DNA of 64,000 nucleotides from Arbacia lixula (Eukaryota; Echinodermata; Echinoidea; Arbacioida; Arbaciidae). The stretch covers positions 14,362,179 to 14,426,178 of the forward strand of contig OZ022584.1 of assembly GCA_963669155.1 (NCBI GenBank), in the 5' to 3' direction. This document shows, piece after piece, positions 29,401 to 36,860 of this stretch. Below the pieces are notes generated by a model. That model worked only from the letters and a program-made list of their open reading frames with translations. It made no database searches and was not told the origin of the DNA. The stretch's first letter is position 1. The number at the start of each line of letters is the position of its first letter. Both the position numbers and the translations under genes were made by a program.

Positions 29401-32400
29401 GTTTTCCTGAGAGAAGAAAAAAGATTTAAGTCACAATTTACGGCACACTACTACCATGAATACATTGTTTGTCATTACTGTATATGCCATATATATTACG
29501 AGTCTAATTTTTCGCGAATCGGGACTTCTCAACAAAGTTGCGAGTGGTTAAATTCGTGATCGTACAGTACTAGTACTAACAGTAAATGTGCGTGTGCACG
29601 TTGTATTCATACTTTTGCGTGTTGTTATTTTCGCGAATAGCACCCAACTCACACACATGCGCAATACACACACGCATCCAGTCACGCACACATACAGTCA
29701 CACACACATTCACATACGTGTACATGAAAAAATGCACACATACATACACACACACACCAGGCTCAGCTCACCCATGAGGGTCCAGTTGTCGTCCATCTCC
29801 ATGGCAGCCTGCAGGAAGTACCTCCCATCCGTCCACATAGCCGCCCGGTCTGAAGTCACGATGGCAGTGCCTGAAGGGAAAGAAAGACCACTGGCCACAG
29901 TTAACAGCTAGAACGGTTACTTCAAATCGGTGGATTCACAACACGGTGCACCACCAATTAATTGCAGCAGACAGGCTGAAATCCGCAATGCCTCATGGGA
30001 AACGGTTGGTACATGTATAAGGCTGTGGCATACAGGTGGCATGGTGGAGGCCGTGTACTATATACTAAGTTAAGCTACTCTCTATGTACATTCAATTAGA
30101 TTAAACAATTTATGCTGCATACATGTATTTCCTTATGATATTCAGACAATTTTTGTTGAAATCTTTCTCCACCATGTATACAGCTCAGTGGTGCTAAGCT
30201 GTGATGTCGAGCTCAAAGTAAGAAATTGGCCAGTCCGCTGCAACCTATAAGTGGCGCACCATATTGTGAATCCACCAAATTCTCCATACGCTCCATTCTC
30301 CTGCGCTAAAAAGTATTGTTTATTGATTTAAATAATATGTGTATTTCTCATGCTATGTAATATAAAACATGTTTGTTTCATCGTATGTCCATCAATCTAC
30401 ACTCATGCTATGTCTACTTTTATGTCTTGAATGAGAACAGTAAGGACTGAACTGAGCTGATCTGAATCTGTCCTGGAATACTGGGAAGCACTTGAACAAG
30501 AGACAGATTAAAGGGATAGTTCACCATAAAATCAAGTTGGTTTTAATAAAAGCAGAAGCATCAAAAAAAAATATCAGTGAAGGTTTGATGAAAATCTGTT
30601 AAAGGGCATATACTGTACTGGGAAGGCAAAAAAGCCTTCAAAATGTAATTTTTAGCAATCTTCTTGCCAATAGTCTTCAATTCATGTATTGTCTATTTTA
30701 GAAGCTTGTTGAAAGTTATTTGCCTTCAAATGATCCACATTTGGAGTAATGAGTGATTAAATCAAAAATCCTCAAAATGTTTGGGCCGACCATTTTGAGG
30801 ATTTAATCATTAATCATTAATTACTCCATATGTGGGTCATTCGAGGGCAATAACTTTCAACAAGCTTCTAAAATAGACAATACATGAATTGAAGACCATT
30901 GGCAAGAAGATTGCTAACAATTACATTTTGAAGGCTTTTTTGCCTTCCCAGTACGGTATATGCCCTTTAAAGGATAAGAAAGTTACGATTGTTTAAAGTT
31001 TTGATTTTGTGACGTCATGTGCAAGATGCCCTCCCATATGTTGTGTCCTTTTTTTTTAATGTCAAGTTTCTCAAAAGACTATGCATTATTTGTGCATTTG
31101 ATACATCATCAGAAACTCGTTTTAACACACATACCTCTACAAAAAAGTTAATCCTTCATCAAAACCAGAAAAGAGCAATTTATGGAATCATATAACACAC
31201 AGCATATGGGAGAGCACCTCATCCGTGACATCACAAAAATGTATTGTCCATTTTAGAAGCTTGCTGAAAGTTATTTGCTCTCAAATGGTCCACATATGGA
31301 GTAATTAATGATTAATGATTAAATCCTCAAAATGTTCGGGCCGAACATTTTGAGGATTTGTGATTTAATCACTCATTACTCCAAATGTAGATCATTTGAG
31401 GGCAAATAATTTTCAGCAAGCTTCTAAAATAGACAATACATGAATTTAAGACCATTGGCAAGAAGATTGCCAACAATTACATTTTGAAGGGTTTTTTTGC
31501 CTTCCCAGTACAGTACATGCCCTTTAAATTGCACAAAATATGAATATTCTATACCTACCACTCGAGCCAGTGAATCCAGTGATGAACGGGCGCCTGGCAT
31601 CTCTATCATGTATGTACTCACTCTGCATGGAGGGTAACAGACATATTATATTTTTAAAAAAGAACAATAATGATGATCATCAATCTTTAGAGTACCAATT
31701 TGAGCCAGAAACTGAGAGTTGATAAATGCGGAACCATAGAATCACATATTGAAACACAGTTCAAAATGCTGATTCTAACAATAGAACATTAATATATGCA
31801 CCCTCTGTCAACCATACGTAAGATTCCATGTCCAAGGGGTATGGTGAAGATTTAATTTGACCATGTCAGTAAAAAGTATCTTTTACTTCTCCTCCTACGT
31901 ATTTAAAAAAAATCACATAGGGCAGAGTATTTAACAGGGTATAAAAATACATTAAACAATACATAATTTGTTGCAATGATTTTTTTCTTTCTCCTGATAT
32001 TTCCCCTTCCTCCCACCTAGGGACAGAATGAACTCTCAATCACACACACAATGTGCACAAACTTGTCTCTATGTCAATTGCACATCGTTATACCCTTCTA
32101 AACACTTTTTTATGCAATTTGTTTTTATCCCAAGGCTTTTTTGAAGAGCAGTCTATGAAACTGAAAAGACAGCCCTGCTTAAATAAAATGTGAAATGAAA
32201 TAAATAGTCCCATTCACACTGTCCAGCAAATATCTTGATTTTTCTAAGATCGCCACCTTTGGGTGTAAATTGCTAGGCACCTTTCACCCAAACAACCAAA
32301 ACACTGCATGAAAACTTCGCATGAAGATCGCGAAGTTTAACAGTGTAAATGCTGAGCGTAGAAAAATCATGATTTTTTGGCACGTGACTTGCAACACTCC

Positions 32401-32718
32401 CGGCGGGTTGACTGATCTTTCTCTGTACAATTATGCGCGCAGTTAACAACGCACAGAATTAGGCGCTCCACTTATGACGTCATAATAACCATAATCTCCT
32501 TTGGACATGCGCAGTATTTATCAAAAAATCGCAATGTTTCAGATCGCATTTTGGGGGGGCATGTGTAAATGGTGAGACATAAAATTGCAATCTTAGCAAT
32601 TAACCTGGTGTGCATCACATGACGGTACGATGTAGGCCTGGATGGAGCTGCTGTACTGGGGGGGATTCTTCATCAGGACACGCAGCTTCTGAAGCAGCTG
32701 GCTCGTGTTTTTGGCCAT
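7295..32718 (-). CDS. XPNPEP1: Xaa-Pro aminopeptidase 1 (cytosolic aminopeptidase P), spliced
   Basis: This M24-family metallopeptidase removes N-terminal residues that precede proline. I joined 20 coding exons by GT-AG sites and alignment with the vertebrate protein: 32605-32718, 31559-31622, 29772-29870, 29366-29406, 28914-28965, 28218-28364, 27685-27780, 27063-27144, 23505-23634, 22584-22628, 20789-20875, 19923-19979, 19675-19733, 18604-18753, 16232-16292, 15603-15672, 14613-14792, 13251-13327, 11505-11603, 7295-7414. They total 1830 nt, giving 609 aa plus stop, against 623 aa in human. Two creatinase-like N-terminal domains precede the pita-bread catalytic domain (about residue 310 onward). 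The predicted metal ligands are D402, D413, H476, E512 and E526. There is no signal peptide, so the likely location is the cytosol. The first exon has an upstream acceptor, so a 5' UTR or extended N-terminus lies further upstream. Oddity: the family motif VHEGP reads VHEPP here. Confidence 0.96.
7470..7626. repeat. foldback MITE, GGGCCCTGTTGCA family
   Basis: Diverged copy: starts GGGCCCGTTACATAAAAC and ends TTTTATGCAACAGGTCC, with ACCATGGTAAC inside. It is located 55 bases into the intron between exons 19 and 20. Confidence 0.55.
8643..11253. mobile_element. hAT-type non-autonomous DNA transposon
   Basis: The ends are perfect 12-bp inverted repeats (CAGTGTTGTAGT … ACTACAACACTG). They are flanked by an exact 8-bp direct repeat ATGGTAAC (8635-8642 and 11254-11261), the duplication size typical of hAT elements, and CAGTG is a common hAT terminus. 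Both ends carry GACCAA-type hexamer repeats (8650-8810 and 11100-11240). The interior has no transposase frame, but does have three tandem copies of a roughly 220-bp unit. It lies in intron 19 of the XPNPEP1-like gene and is inserted into an older repeat. Confidence 0.85.
9106..9745. repeat. three tandem ~220-bp repeats inside the hAT element
   Basis: Units begin with ATACTTCTTTATTTCTGCAT at 9106, 9328 and 9544 and share GATGATTGTTTTCCGAAA, at spacings of 222 and 216 bases. Confidence 0.85.
11311..11455. repeat. foldback MITE, GGGGGGCATTTCATC type
   Basis: The left end GGGGGGCATTTCATCAAAGG mirrors the right end CCTTTGATGAAATGCCCCCC, with internal TTGTCGGA/TCCGACAA pairs. CCAGG lies on both outer sides. 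The sequence either side of the hAT insertion (TTGGCTGAGAGGCAC… and …GTCGGAGAAAGACAACTTGT) looks like part of a related element. Confidence 0.65.
11505..11603 (-). CDS. XPNPEP1: XPNPEP1 exon 19
   Basis: Residues 538-570 ([20 protein letters not shown]…, ending LLTQDE), matching human LTFEPLTLVPIQTKMIDVDSLTDKE. Donor gtaagg. Confidence 0.96.
11730..12101. mobile_element. palindromic MITE with TTAA ends, copy A
   Basis: A nearly full-length palindrome of 372 bases: TTAAAGGGCATATACTGTAC … GTACAGTATATGTCCTTTAA. TTAA ends suggest a piggyBac- or Kolobok-type target. Other copies: 30599-30970, 31240-31527, 44031-44399. Confidence 0.8.
12714..13043. repeat. foldback repeat, AGACTAACTTTATGGGG type
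   Basis: Left AGACTAACTTTATGGGGTGC pairs with right GGCGTCCCATGATGTTAGTCT. Inner arms also match (TGATTTTGTCC / GGACAAAATCAATGA). A partial relative lies at about 63345-63535. Confidence 0.6.
13209..13228 (+). repeat. (CA)n microsatellite
   Basis: A short pure AC dinucleotide run 22 bases beyond the donor of XPNPEP1 exon 18. Confidence 0.9.
13251..13327 (-). CDS. XPNPEP1: XPNPEP1 exon 18 (metal ligands E512, E526)
   Basis: Residues 512-537 ([20 protein letters not shown]…). E512 (split codon, DEPGYY) and E526 (RIEN) align with human E523 and E537, completing the dinuclear metal site. Confidence 0.97.
13525..13712 (-). pseudogene. two degenerate copies of the XPNPEP1 exon 17 3' end
   Basis: On the gene strand, two segments resemble the exon's last 50-60 bases. 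One (about 13655-13702) reads [14 protein letters not shown] and the other (about 13525-13572) reads DAGISNDG, against [14 protein letters not shown] in the exon. The donor GT has become GG in the first and GC in the second. Neither copy has a pyrimidine tract upstream, so they look like dead duplicates separated by ATC repeats. Confidence 0.7.
13704..14580 (+). repeat. large (TCA/ATC)n trinucleotide array
   Basis: About 870 bases of imperfect CAT/TCA/ATC triplets in intron 17 of the XPNPEP1-like gene. It produces long false open frames (poly-Ser, His, Ile, Met, Asp) on both strands. It sits between exon 17 and its degenerate copies. Confidence 0.98.
14613..14792 (-). CDS. XPNPEP1: XPNPEP1 exon 17 (catalytic His, H476)
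   Basis: Residues 452-511: [20 protein letters not shown], then [15 protein letters not shown] and [10 protein letters not shown]476 in HGTGHG is the metal-binding His. VHEPP replaces the usual VHEGP, and N506 replaces the Gly of the family block EAGMIVTDEPG. There is a two-residue insertion in the loop before LDAN. The 3' end of this exon is copied twice in the following intron. Confidence 0.97.
15603..15672 (-). CDS. XPNPEP1: XPNPEP1 exon 16
   Basis: Residues 429-451 ([20 protein letters not shown]…), matching human ECFTYVLKGHIAVSAAVFPTGTKG. Donor gtatga. Confidence 0.96.
16095..16215 (-). repeat. dispersed repeat shared with LETM1 intron 4
   Basis: The reverse complement contains TTGTGATCACACTTGGTACA and GATCCTTGGGTAAT, which recur twice on the plus strand at 46870-46990 and 47035-47140. 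Confidence 0.7.
16232..16292 (-). CDS. XPNPEP1: XPNPEP1 exon 15 (metal ligand D413)
   Basis: Residues 408-428 ([20 protein letters not shown]…). The Asp of TTDVTRT (D413) is the second metal ligand, eleven residues after D402 as in human. Confidence 0.97.
16475..17038. repeat. foldback-ended repeat, AAACTGGCCCCC type
   Basis: The left end TTAAAACTGGCCCCCTG is inverted at the right end as AAGGGGGCCGGTTTGA, and a third copy of the motif (AAGGGGCCAGTTTCAAGG) lies at about 16803. No target duplication could be defined. Confidence 0.45.
17342..18034. repeat. 247-bp inverted repeat with one mismatch, ~199-bp loop
   Basis: Arm 17342-17588 and arm 17788-18034 are reverse complements. I found one difference (ACTATAGTTAACC against ACTATCGTTAACC). 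The loop contains two diverged direct copies of a segment near GGAGGTGAGGTGACGCCC / GAGGTTGGATGAAGCCC. It lies in intron 14 of the XPNPEP1-like gene, so the pre-mRNA would form a long, almost perfect hairpin. Confidence 0.92.
18604..18753 (-). CDS. XPNPEP1: XPNPEP1 exon 14 (metal ligand D402)
   Basis: Residues 358-407: [18 protein letters not shown] followed by YLCDSGGQY. The Asp of CDSGGQY (D402) aligns with human D415, a Mn-binding residue. Confidence 0.97.
19230..19665 (+). repeat. degenerate ATGAATG/ATGT tetranucleotide array
   Basis: About 430 bases of imperfect GAATGAATGTATGAATG repeats end in a purer (TATG)n run. It abuts the donor of XPNPEP1 exon 13 and yields false Ile/His/Ser-rich frames on the minus strand. 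Confidence 0.9.
19675..19733 (-). CDS. XPNPEP1: XPNPEP1 exon 13
   Basis: Residues 339-357 ([19 protein letters not shown]), matching human TEISAADKAEEFR. The acceptor gttag lacks a strong pyrimidine tract, but phase and alignment fit. Confidence 0.94.
19923..19979 (-). CDS. XPNPEP1: XPNPEP1 exon 12
   Basis: Residues 320-338 ([19 protein letters not shown]), matching human IKDAVALCELFNWLEKEV. Phase 0 at both ends. Confidence 0.96.
20069..20588. repeat. foldback repeat with a nested second foldback
   Basis: The outer ends ACAGTGAAACCTGTACTGAA and GCAAGTTTCACTGT are inverted. Their middle (20197-20394) is another palindromic element beginning GGGCCATTCCATGTAGATG and ending CACTTATATGGAATGGCCC, with ACCT-type sequence on both sides as a possible target duplication. 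Confidence 0.65.
20789..20875 (-). CDS. XPNPEP1: XPNPEP1 exon 11
   Basis: Residues 291-319 ([20 protein letters not shown]… ending MKQAH), the linker into the catalytic domain; compare human AKAVKNSAESEGMRRAH. Confidence 0.97.
21915..22490 (-). mobile_element. L2/CR1-like LINE, 3' part of reverse transcriptase ORF
   Basis: The minus strand encodes [19 protein letters not shown], then after a frame break [20 protein letters not shown], then [20 protein letters not shown]. These are typical C-terminal sequences of L2/CR1 reverse-transcriptase ORFs. The copy is 5'-truncated, carries frameshifts and lies in intron 10 of the XPNPEP1-like gene in the same orientation as the gene. Confidence 0.85.
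22500..22519 (+). repeat. poly(C) tract
   Basis: A run of C (G on the gene strand) at the 5' edge of the LINE fragment. Confidence 0.85.
22584..22628 (-). CDS. XPNPEP1: XPNPEP1 exon 10 (45 nt)
   Basis: A short phase-0 exon, residues 276-290 ([15 protein letters not shown]), matching human VSDKASYAVSETIP. Acceptor gttttag, donor gtatgt. Confidence 0.93.
23505..23634 (-). CDS. XPNPEP1: XPNPEP1 exon 9
   Basis: Residues 232-275 ([20 protein letters not shown]…, ending NGGEKTW), corresponding to human LFIDGDRIDAPSVKEHL… through EKVWV. Donor gtgaga. Confidence 0.95.
23635..27062. other. XPNPEP1 intron 8, no further feature recognised
   Basis: The longest intron of the gene apart from repeat-filled ones. 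I see no coding exon or clear transposon. Short open frames at 23857-24305 and 26029-26289 lack splice context. Confidence 0.5.
27063..27144 (-). CDS. XPNPEP1: XPNPEP1 exon 8
   Basis: Residues 205-231 ([20 protein letters not shown]…), nearly identical to the human block [19 protein letters not shown]. Donor gtaagt. Confidence 0.97.
27685..27780 (-). CDS. XPNPEP1: XPNPEP1 exon 7
   Basis: Residues 173-204 (…[18 protein letters not shown]), start of the second N-terminal domain. The codon for the conserved Trp of DEIAWLFN is split across this junction. Confidence 0.96.
28218..28364 (-). CDS. XPNPEP1: XPNPEP1 exon 6
   Basis: Residues 124-172, including [20 protein letters not shown], the end of the first N-terminal domain. 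Acceptor cacacag, donor gtagtt. Confidence 0.95.
28914..28965 (-). CDS. XPNPEP1: XPNPEP1 exon 5
   Basis: Residues 107-123 ([17 protein letters not shown]), matching human [20 protein letters not shown]. Donor gtaagt. Confidence 0.95.
29366..29406 (-). CDS. XPNPEP1: XPNPEP1 exon 4 (41 nt)
   Basis: A short exon for residues 93-106 ([14 protein letters not shown]), matching human GLKDTPTQEDWLVS. Acceptor ctctcag, donor gtaaga. Confidence 0.93.
29772..29870 (-). CDS. XPNPEP1: XPNPEP1 exon 3
   Basis: Residues 60-92 ([20 protein letters not shown]…, ending DDNWTLM), a diagnostic aminopeptidase P block ([11 protein letters not shown]). Donor gtgagc. Confidence 0.97.
29927..30276. repeat. MITE with GGTGGATTCACAA ends
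   Basis: Left GGTGGATTCACAACACGGTG and right GCGCACCATATTGTGAATCC form inverted termini of a 350-base element in intron 2 of the XPNPEP1-like gene. The interior shows no coding frame. Confidence 0.7.
30509..31236. repeat. foldback repeat, GACGTCA family, split by a TTAA MITE
   Basis: The left part (AAAGGGATAGTTCACCATAA…GGTTTGATGAAAATCTG) and right part (AGGATAAGAAAGTTACG…GTGACGTCAT) are continuous in the paralogue at 59572-60047. Here they are separated by MITE copy B. Confidence 0.75.
30599..30970. mobile_element. palindromic MITE with TTAA ends, copy B
   Basis: 372 bases, TTAAAGGGCATATACTGTAC … GTACGGTATATGCCCTTTAA, nested in the GACGTCA-family repeat. The uninterrupted paralogue (CTGTCAAAGGGTAAGAAAG near 59660) marks the insertion point. 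Confidence 0.85.
31240..31527. mobile_element. palindromic MITE with TTAA ends, copy C (truncated)
   Basis: This copy lacks the outer ~90 bases of the left arm. It starts in GTATTGTCCATTTTAGAAGC and keeps the right terminus CAGTACATGCCCTTTAA. It lies immediately upstream of the donor of XPNPEP1 exon 2. Confidence 0.8.
31559..31622 (-). CDS. XPNPEP1: XPNPEP1 exon 2
   Basis: Residues 39-59 plus one base ([20 protein letters not shown]…), matching human [22 protein letters not shown]. Acceptor ccatgcag, donor gtaggt. Confidence 0.95.
32100..32205 (+). repeat. LINE 3'-tail-like fragment
   Basis: A segment like GGCTTTTTTGAAGAGCAGTC followed by AAATAAAATG, similar to the fragment at 40-235 and in the same orientation. 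No ORF remains. Confidence 0.4.
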
Positions 32719-32743
32719 GTCAGGAGATGAGTTAACCGGCAGC
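32605..32743 (-). CDS. XPNPEP1: XPNPEP1 exon 1 (first recognised), start codon
   Basis: Encodes residues 1-38 from the ATG at 32716-32718 ([16 protein letters not shown]…, ending [12 protein letters not shown]), equivalent to the human MPPKVTSELLRQL start. An acceptor (ctccccag) at 32744 precedes eight more open codons (LPVNSSPD). A longer isoform with an upstream coding exon, as known in mammals, is therefore possible. The donor is gttaat. Confidence 0.9.
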
Positions 32744-34200
32744 CTGGGGAGGGAGAAAGAGGACAATCAAAAGACAAAGCTTAATGACAGGCTGTCCTTT
32801 TCGCATGTCAAAAAAAAATTGTGAAAACCACAAAGAATGGAAGAAGATACTGTATTACAACTTCCCTCCCAATAATAGAACTGGGACTTGTCACTTTTAT
32901 GCGAAATCATAGTGATTGCTAGTTTTTGAGGAGGTTTGACTGGTTATTCGATACCTTTAGCCTAGAGACCGGAGACCGCTTTGCCCGAGATGCTCCACCC
33001 TGGTCCACTCCATAGTATATCTGTTTAAAAGTGAGCAATGCCCGAGTAGCACTCTGAAAGGGCCAATACGCTTATGAACATAGACTATGGTTGGGTGTTT
33101 CAAACATAAACAAGGATAGTTTTCCACTTGTTCTGAAAATGTCTGAGAATCTATGACTTGGAAATTTCATACACATTTTCTTAAGAGTACACTGCAGTTT
33201 TGCAAATGGGACACCCTGTCTTTAAAATGAGGGCAGGGAAGTTAATCCCACAAGGGCCATATCCAAGACACCTTGATAGCCCACTGGTAGCTGGTTGCTA
33301 ATAATGCTGAAGCTGAATGCACTTTGGCAATTAGCTGAAGCTTAGTGCGGATATAGACCCTGTTATAGGGATGCATTTTAGTTGCTATAAGTAACTAAAT
33401 AATTCCTTAAATTGGGGAAATTCATCAGCTGTCCATAACAATATCTTTGAAAGATATGGGATACAAACGCCAAAATGGTGTCCTAATAATGGCAGGTATT
33501 TATTAGTATAAAGGTTGTTTTTTGGTTATTATGTACTATACACCCAAAGTGGATGAAAGGGGAGAAAAGGGATAAATTGATTACCACGGTTGAGGAATAT
33601 GATGGTTAATCGTGCAAAGAACAACCTCTGCTATTTACAAACCCTTGAGCCTGTTTGAACTAAGTAGATCTCTACTTTTGACGGATGATCTAATTGATGA
33701 GGCTACTGCTTTGCATTCAGCTAGATGTTTACCTACGTGCAACAACTGTTTTGTATGTGGTACTATTACACTTTACGCAATGGCGTACATCACAGGTTTG
33801 GGCAGTGCACAGTCATGCGTTATGCAGTTCACTGCTGAATGCTACATTGAGCATTGCAATAGGGTATGACTGTAGGCCCATTGTCGCTACAAAATGGAAT
33901 GTTTCATACATCAAGAAGGGCAGTTTTTCACTTTTCCTGGGAAGGAAGCATTGACTATGAGATTTTATACAGTATGATATCGTCTGAATGACAGGTTTAA
34001 TGACTAATGCATATGGCTTACTTTGCTGTCCTTTATGCCTCTAATAACACAACACAGCTTTCTGTCATAAATCACTATCATTCTGAAGCATCGTCTGCAC
34101 GTAAGCATTTTCTCAGCAACTGTACGACATATCACATTAATAATGCGATGTGTCACACAGCTGTTGAGAAAATATTTGAAAGAAGGACCTCTGGTTAGTC
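32744..34200. other. upstream region of XPNPEP1-like gene, no exon recognised
   Basis: Any 5' UTR or alternative first exon of the XPNPEP1-like gene must lie here or farther right, but no exon could be identified. A small inverted pair is visible (ATTTTCTCAGCAACTGTACG near 34107 and CAGCTGTTGAGAAAAT near 34160). Confidence 0.4.
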
Positions 34201-34224
34201 TGGTATGAATTGTACACCAGACTT

Positions 34225-34325
34225 ACCAGAGGCCTTTCTTGTTAGACTCCATTAGGTTATGGAACTTGCTGCCTAAGGACCTTGTCAACTCTACCCCTGC
34301 TAGCCTGTTCAAGCAAGAGGTATAG
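34225..34325 (+). mobile_element. LINE ORF C-terminal remnant
   Basis: The plus strand reads FLLDSIRLWNLLPKDLVNST followed by PASLFKQEV and a stop. This is the terminal motif (IRLWN.LP….L..FK) of many non-LTR reverse-transcriptase ORFs. It appears separate from the LINE that begins about 34390. Confidence 0.55.
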
Positions 34326-34389
34326 AACCTTCAGCTCCAATAAGAGAGGACCATGTTTTTTATTAGCTGCATATAGAACTTTGTAGATT

Positions 34390-35723
34390 TTCTTTAAAAG
34401 AAAAGGTACTGTATGATGAGGAGACTTCTTTTGGTGCTATTCAACGCATGTCTCGGCAACAGCTACATCCCCCAGCAACTCAAACAAGGCCTCATCATCC
34501 CAATACACAAAGGAAAGGGTAAATCCCAAGAGGATCCCGCCAACTACAGAGGCATACCACTCACCTCAACCCTAAGTAAAGTCCTAGAACTCCTACTAAA
34601 ACCAAAACTTGAATTTTCCTTGAACTTGCAAACACCCCTGACAAGCTGCAATTTGGATTTCAACCTTAACACTCATGCTTAATAACCTCAACCATCCTAC
34701 AGTTAACGATCAAACCGAACACTTCACTCAAAAAGCCCACCTACCTGGCTCTCCTTGATGCGCAGAAGGCATTTGATATGGTCTGGCATGAAGGCCTGTT
34801 CCACAAACTATCCTCAACCCCACTCCCCAAATGCATCTACAACCTAATCACAGCAATGTATGACGGCCCCATCAGTCAAGTCCTCTGGGATGGGAAAGTA
34901 TCAGCACCAATCCCAATACTCCAAGGCATATGGCAAGGAAGTGTCCTCTCACCAACGCTCTATACTCTATTCATAGACAACCTAATCAAAGAACTCCGCA
35001 AAGCTGAAGTGGGTTGCACTCACCCCAACAGATACTGCGGAGTTCTTGTACTAGCAGATGACGTCGCACTCATAGCCAGCTACCCTAATGAACTCAAGGA
35101 GATGCTCCAGATCACAAATAGGTACGCACACCATTGGAAATACACCATCAACTCAAACAAAAGTGCCATCCGCATCCTCAATGAGAAAAGATCCCAAGAC
35201 CACCCAACACAAACTTGGAACCTAGCAGAAGGCAAACCCATCCCTGTTACTACTCAACATCCACAGCTCGGTATTACTAAGTCCGCGTACCACTACAACC
35301 CAATGCATGACATCATCCGCAAAGGCCTCTCCACCTTCTATGCTCTCAACAGTACATCCTCATTTTCAGGCAACCTCGCTCCCCATCTCTGTGCAAGCAT
35401 ATGGAAAGTCGTCTGTCTCCCCATGATCAATGACCTGAACACAGCTCAATACTCTCTCTTCAAAAGAATCCTCAGCCTTCCCAGAAGTGCAGCCAATGAG
35501 TTAGTTCACCTCCTGACTGGCCTCTACCCCCTTTACTTCTAACTGCATCTTAATTCACTCCTCCTCATCGGTCGACTTGTCAACCGCCCTAATCATGACT
35601 TTGAACACAGGTCCATCCTCCACACAGTAGCATTGTCTACCCCCTTTATAATCTCCTGGAACAAACTACTAGCTAACTACAGTCTCCCTGACATATTATT
35701 GACCCTCATCGCCAGCCCAACCC
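34390..35723 (+). mobile_element. degenerate non-LTR retrotransposon, RT domain (5' part)
   Basis: The plus strand encodes reverse-transcriptase blocks: GLIIPIHKGKGKSQEDPANY, then RGIPLTSTLSKVLE, a frame break near 34670, then LDAQKAFDMVWHEGL, GSVLSPTLYTLFIDNL and LADDVALIA (the catalytic motif carries LADD instead of the usual YADD). Frame breaks show it is inactive. It continues after a 1.14-kb insertion, at 36861. Confidence 0.85.
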
Positions 35724-36860
35724 TTACTGCGACCAGCCCGCTCACGCAGTGAGCGGGCTGCGTTGCACCGAGCATTGGTGCAAGGTAGTCGAGATAAGCA
35801 GTGATGATTTTGGAAAATATCATCAATTATATTGCGCAGAACTTATAGCTATTGGACACACTTACGGAGAATACTTACATGAATACTTCCGTAGTTGCTT
35901 TGAAGATGAATTTAGTCCATGATGGGTTTTTTTTCTTGAAAACGTACCATCGTACGGCGGTCAGAATTAATGCAGCTGGGAAACATGTATCTGAAGATTG
36001 CCGACTTTTTGAAGTTTACGCGCATGCGCCAGTTCTCTATACGATTCGTGTGTGTTACGTTTTCAACAACAATCCATTACCGTAGCACTCTTTTCACATC
36101 GTTGTTTTTTTCTTTTTTCACTATTATTGGAACAGATTTTATATTCCAATTTTTATTTCATTATATTTAAAATTTTATTTTGGAGCATTTATTATATTTT
36201 GTATATTTATGTTTGTCCGTAATTTTTTGTTTTGTTATGTTTTTAAGAGCCACTTTTTTCAACCCAATAACGCCATCCCGCTAAGCTAGATTTCAGTGAT
36301 GGTGCAGTGGTGCACGGTATTAGGAAAGTTGGAAGATTCGGAACTATTTCTCTTACAAAATCCTTGATCCGCCACTGAAGTTTATAACATAGAATTTAAT
36401 CATATTTTGGTCACTTTAAATGACACAATTAATGAAAATCAGGTTGATAATTTGCACAATCAAAACAATAAAAAATCACTTTTCTCATGCATATTCATCA
36501 ATAGCGCTAAATACGGTCATCAGAGCGAAAGCGTCATCATCGTGAATATTATTTTGCGCATGCCTACGAAGTTATTAAACAGCCAAGATGGCAGTCTGGA
36601 AGGGACTTCGTTTTGTTAGACCATGATTAGACAGACACATGAAGGGGAAATTGGTAACGTTACTCAATATTTTCCATCATTTTCTTACTTCAGACATATG
36701 GAAGTTACATTCAACCATTCATATAATGTGATAAATATACTTGAAATGAGTAATTCATCCATGTGCACGGGTCGATTATTCATTAATCACACCCGACATT
36801 CCGGGAAATCGGGGGCGAGCCCTCAGGACGCTCCCGCTGCGCGGGAGCAGTCCCGGGGCT
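35724..36860. mobile_element. unidentified 1137-bp insertion with symmetric subterminal hairpins
   Basis: It interrupts the LINE frame. The 10-bp sequence AGCCCAACCC occurs at 35714-35723 and again at 36861-36870, and removing one copy plus the insert restores the LINE reading frame (…LIASPTPYLTWKKL…). Exactly 12 bases from the left end is a hairpin GCCCGCTCAC-GCA-GTGAGCGGGC (35736-35758). Exactly 12 bases from the right end is GCTCCCGC-TGC-GCGGGAGC (36830-36848). Read inward, both have a GCA loop. The outer 12 bases are not inverted repeats of each other. The interior is AT-rich with no long frame. I do not recognise the family. Confidence 0.75.
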
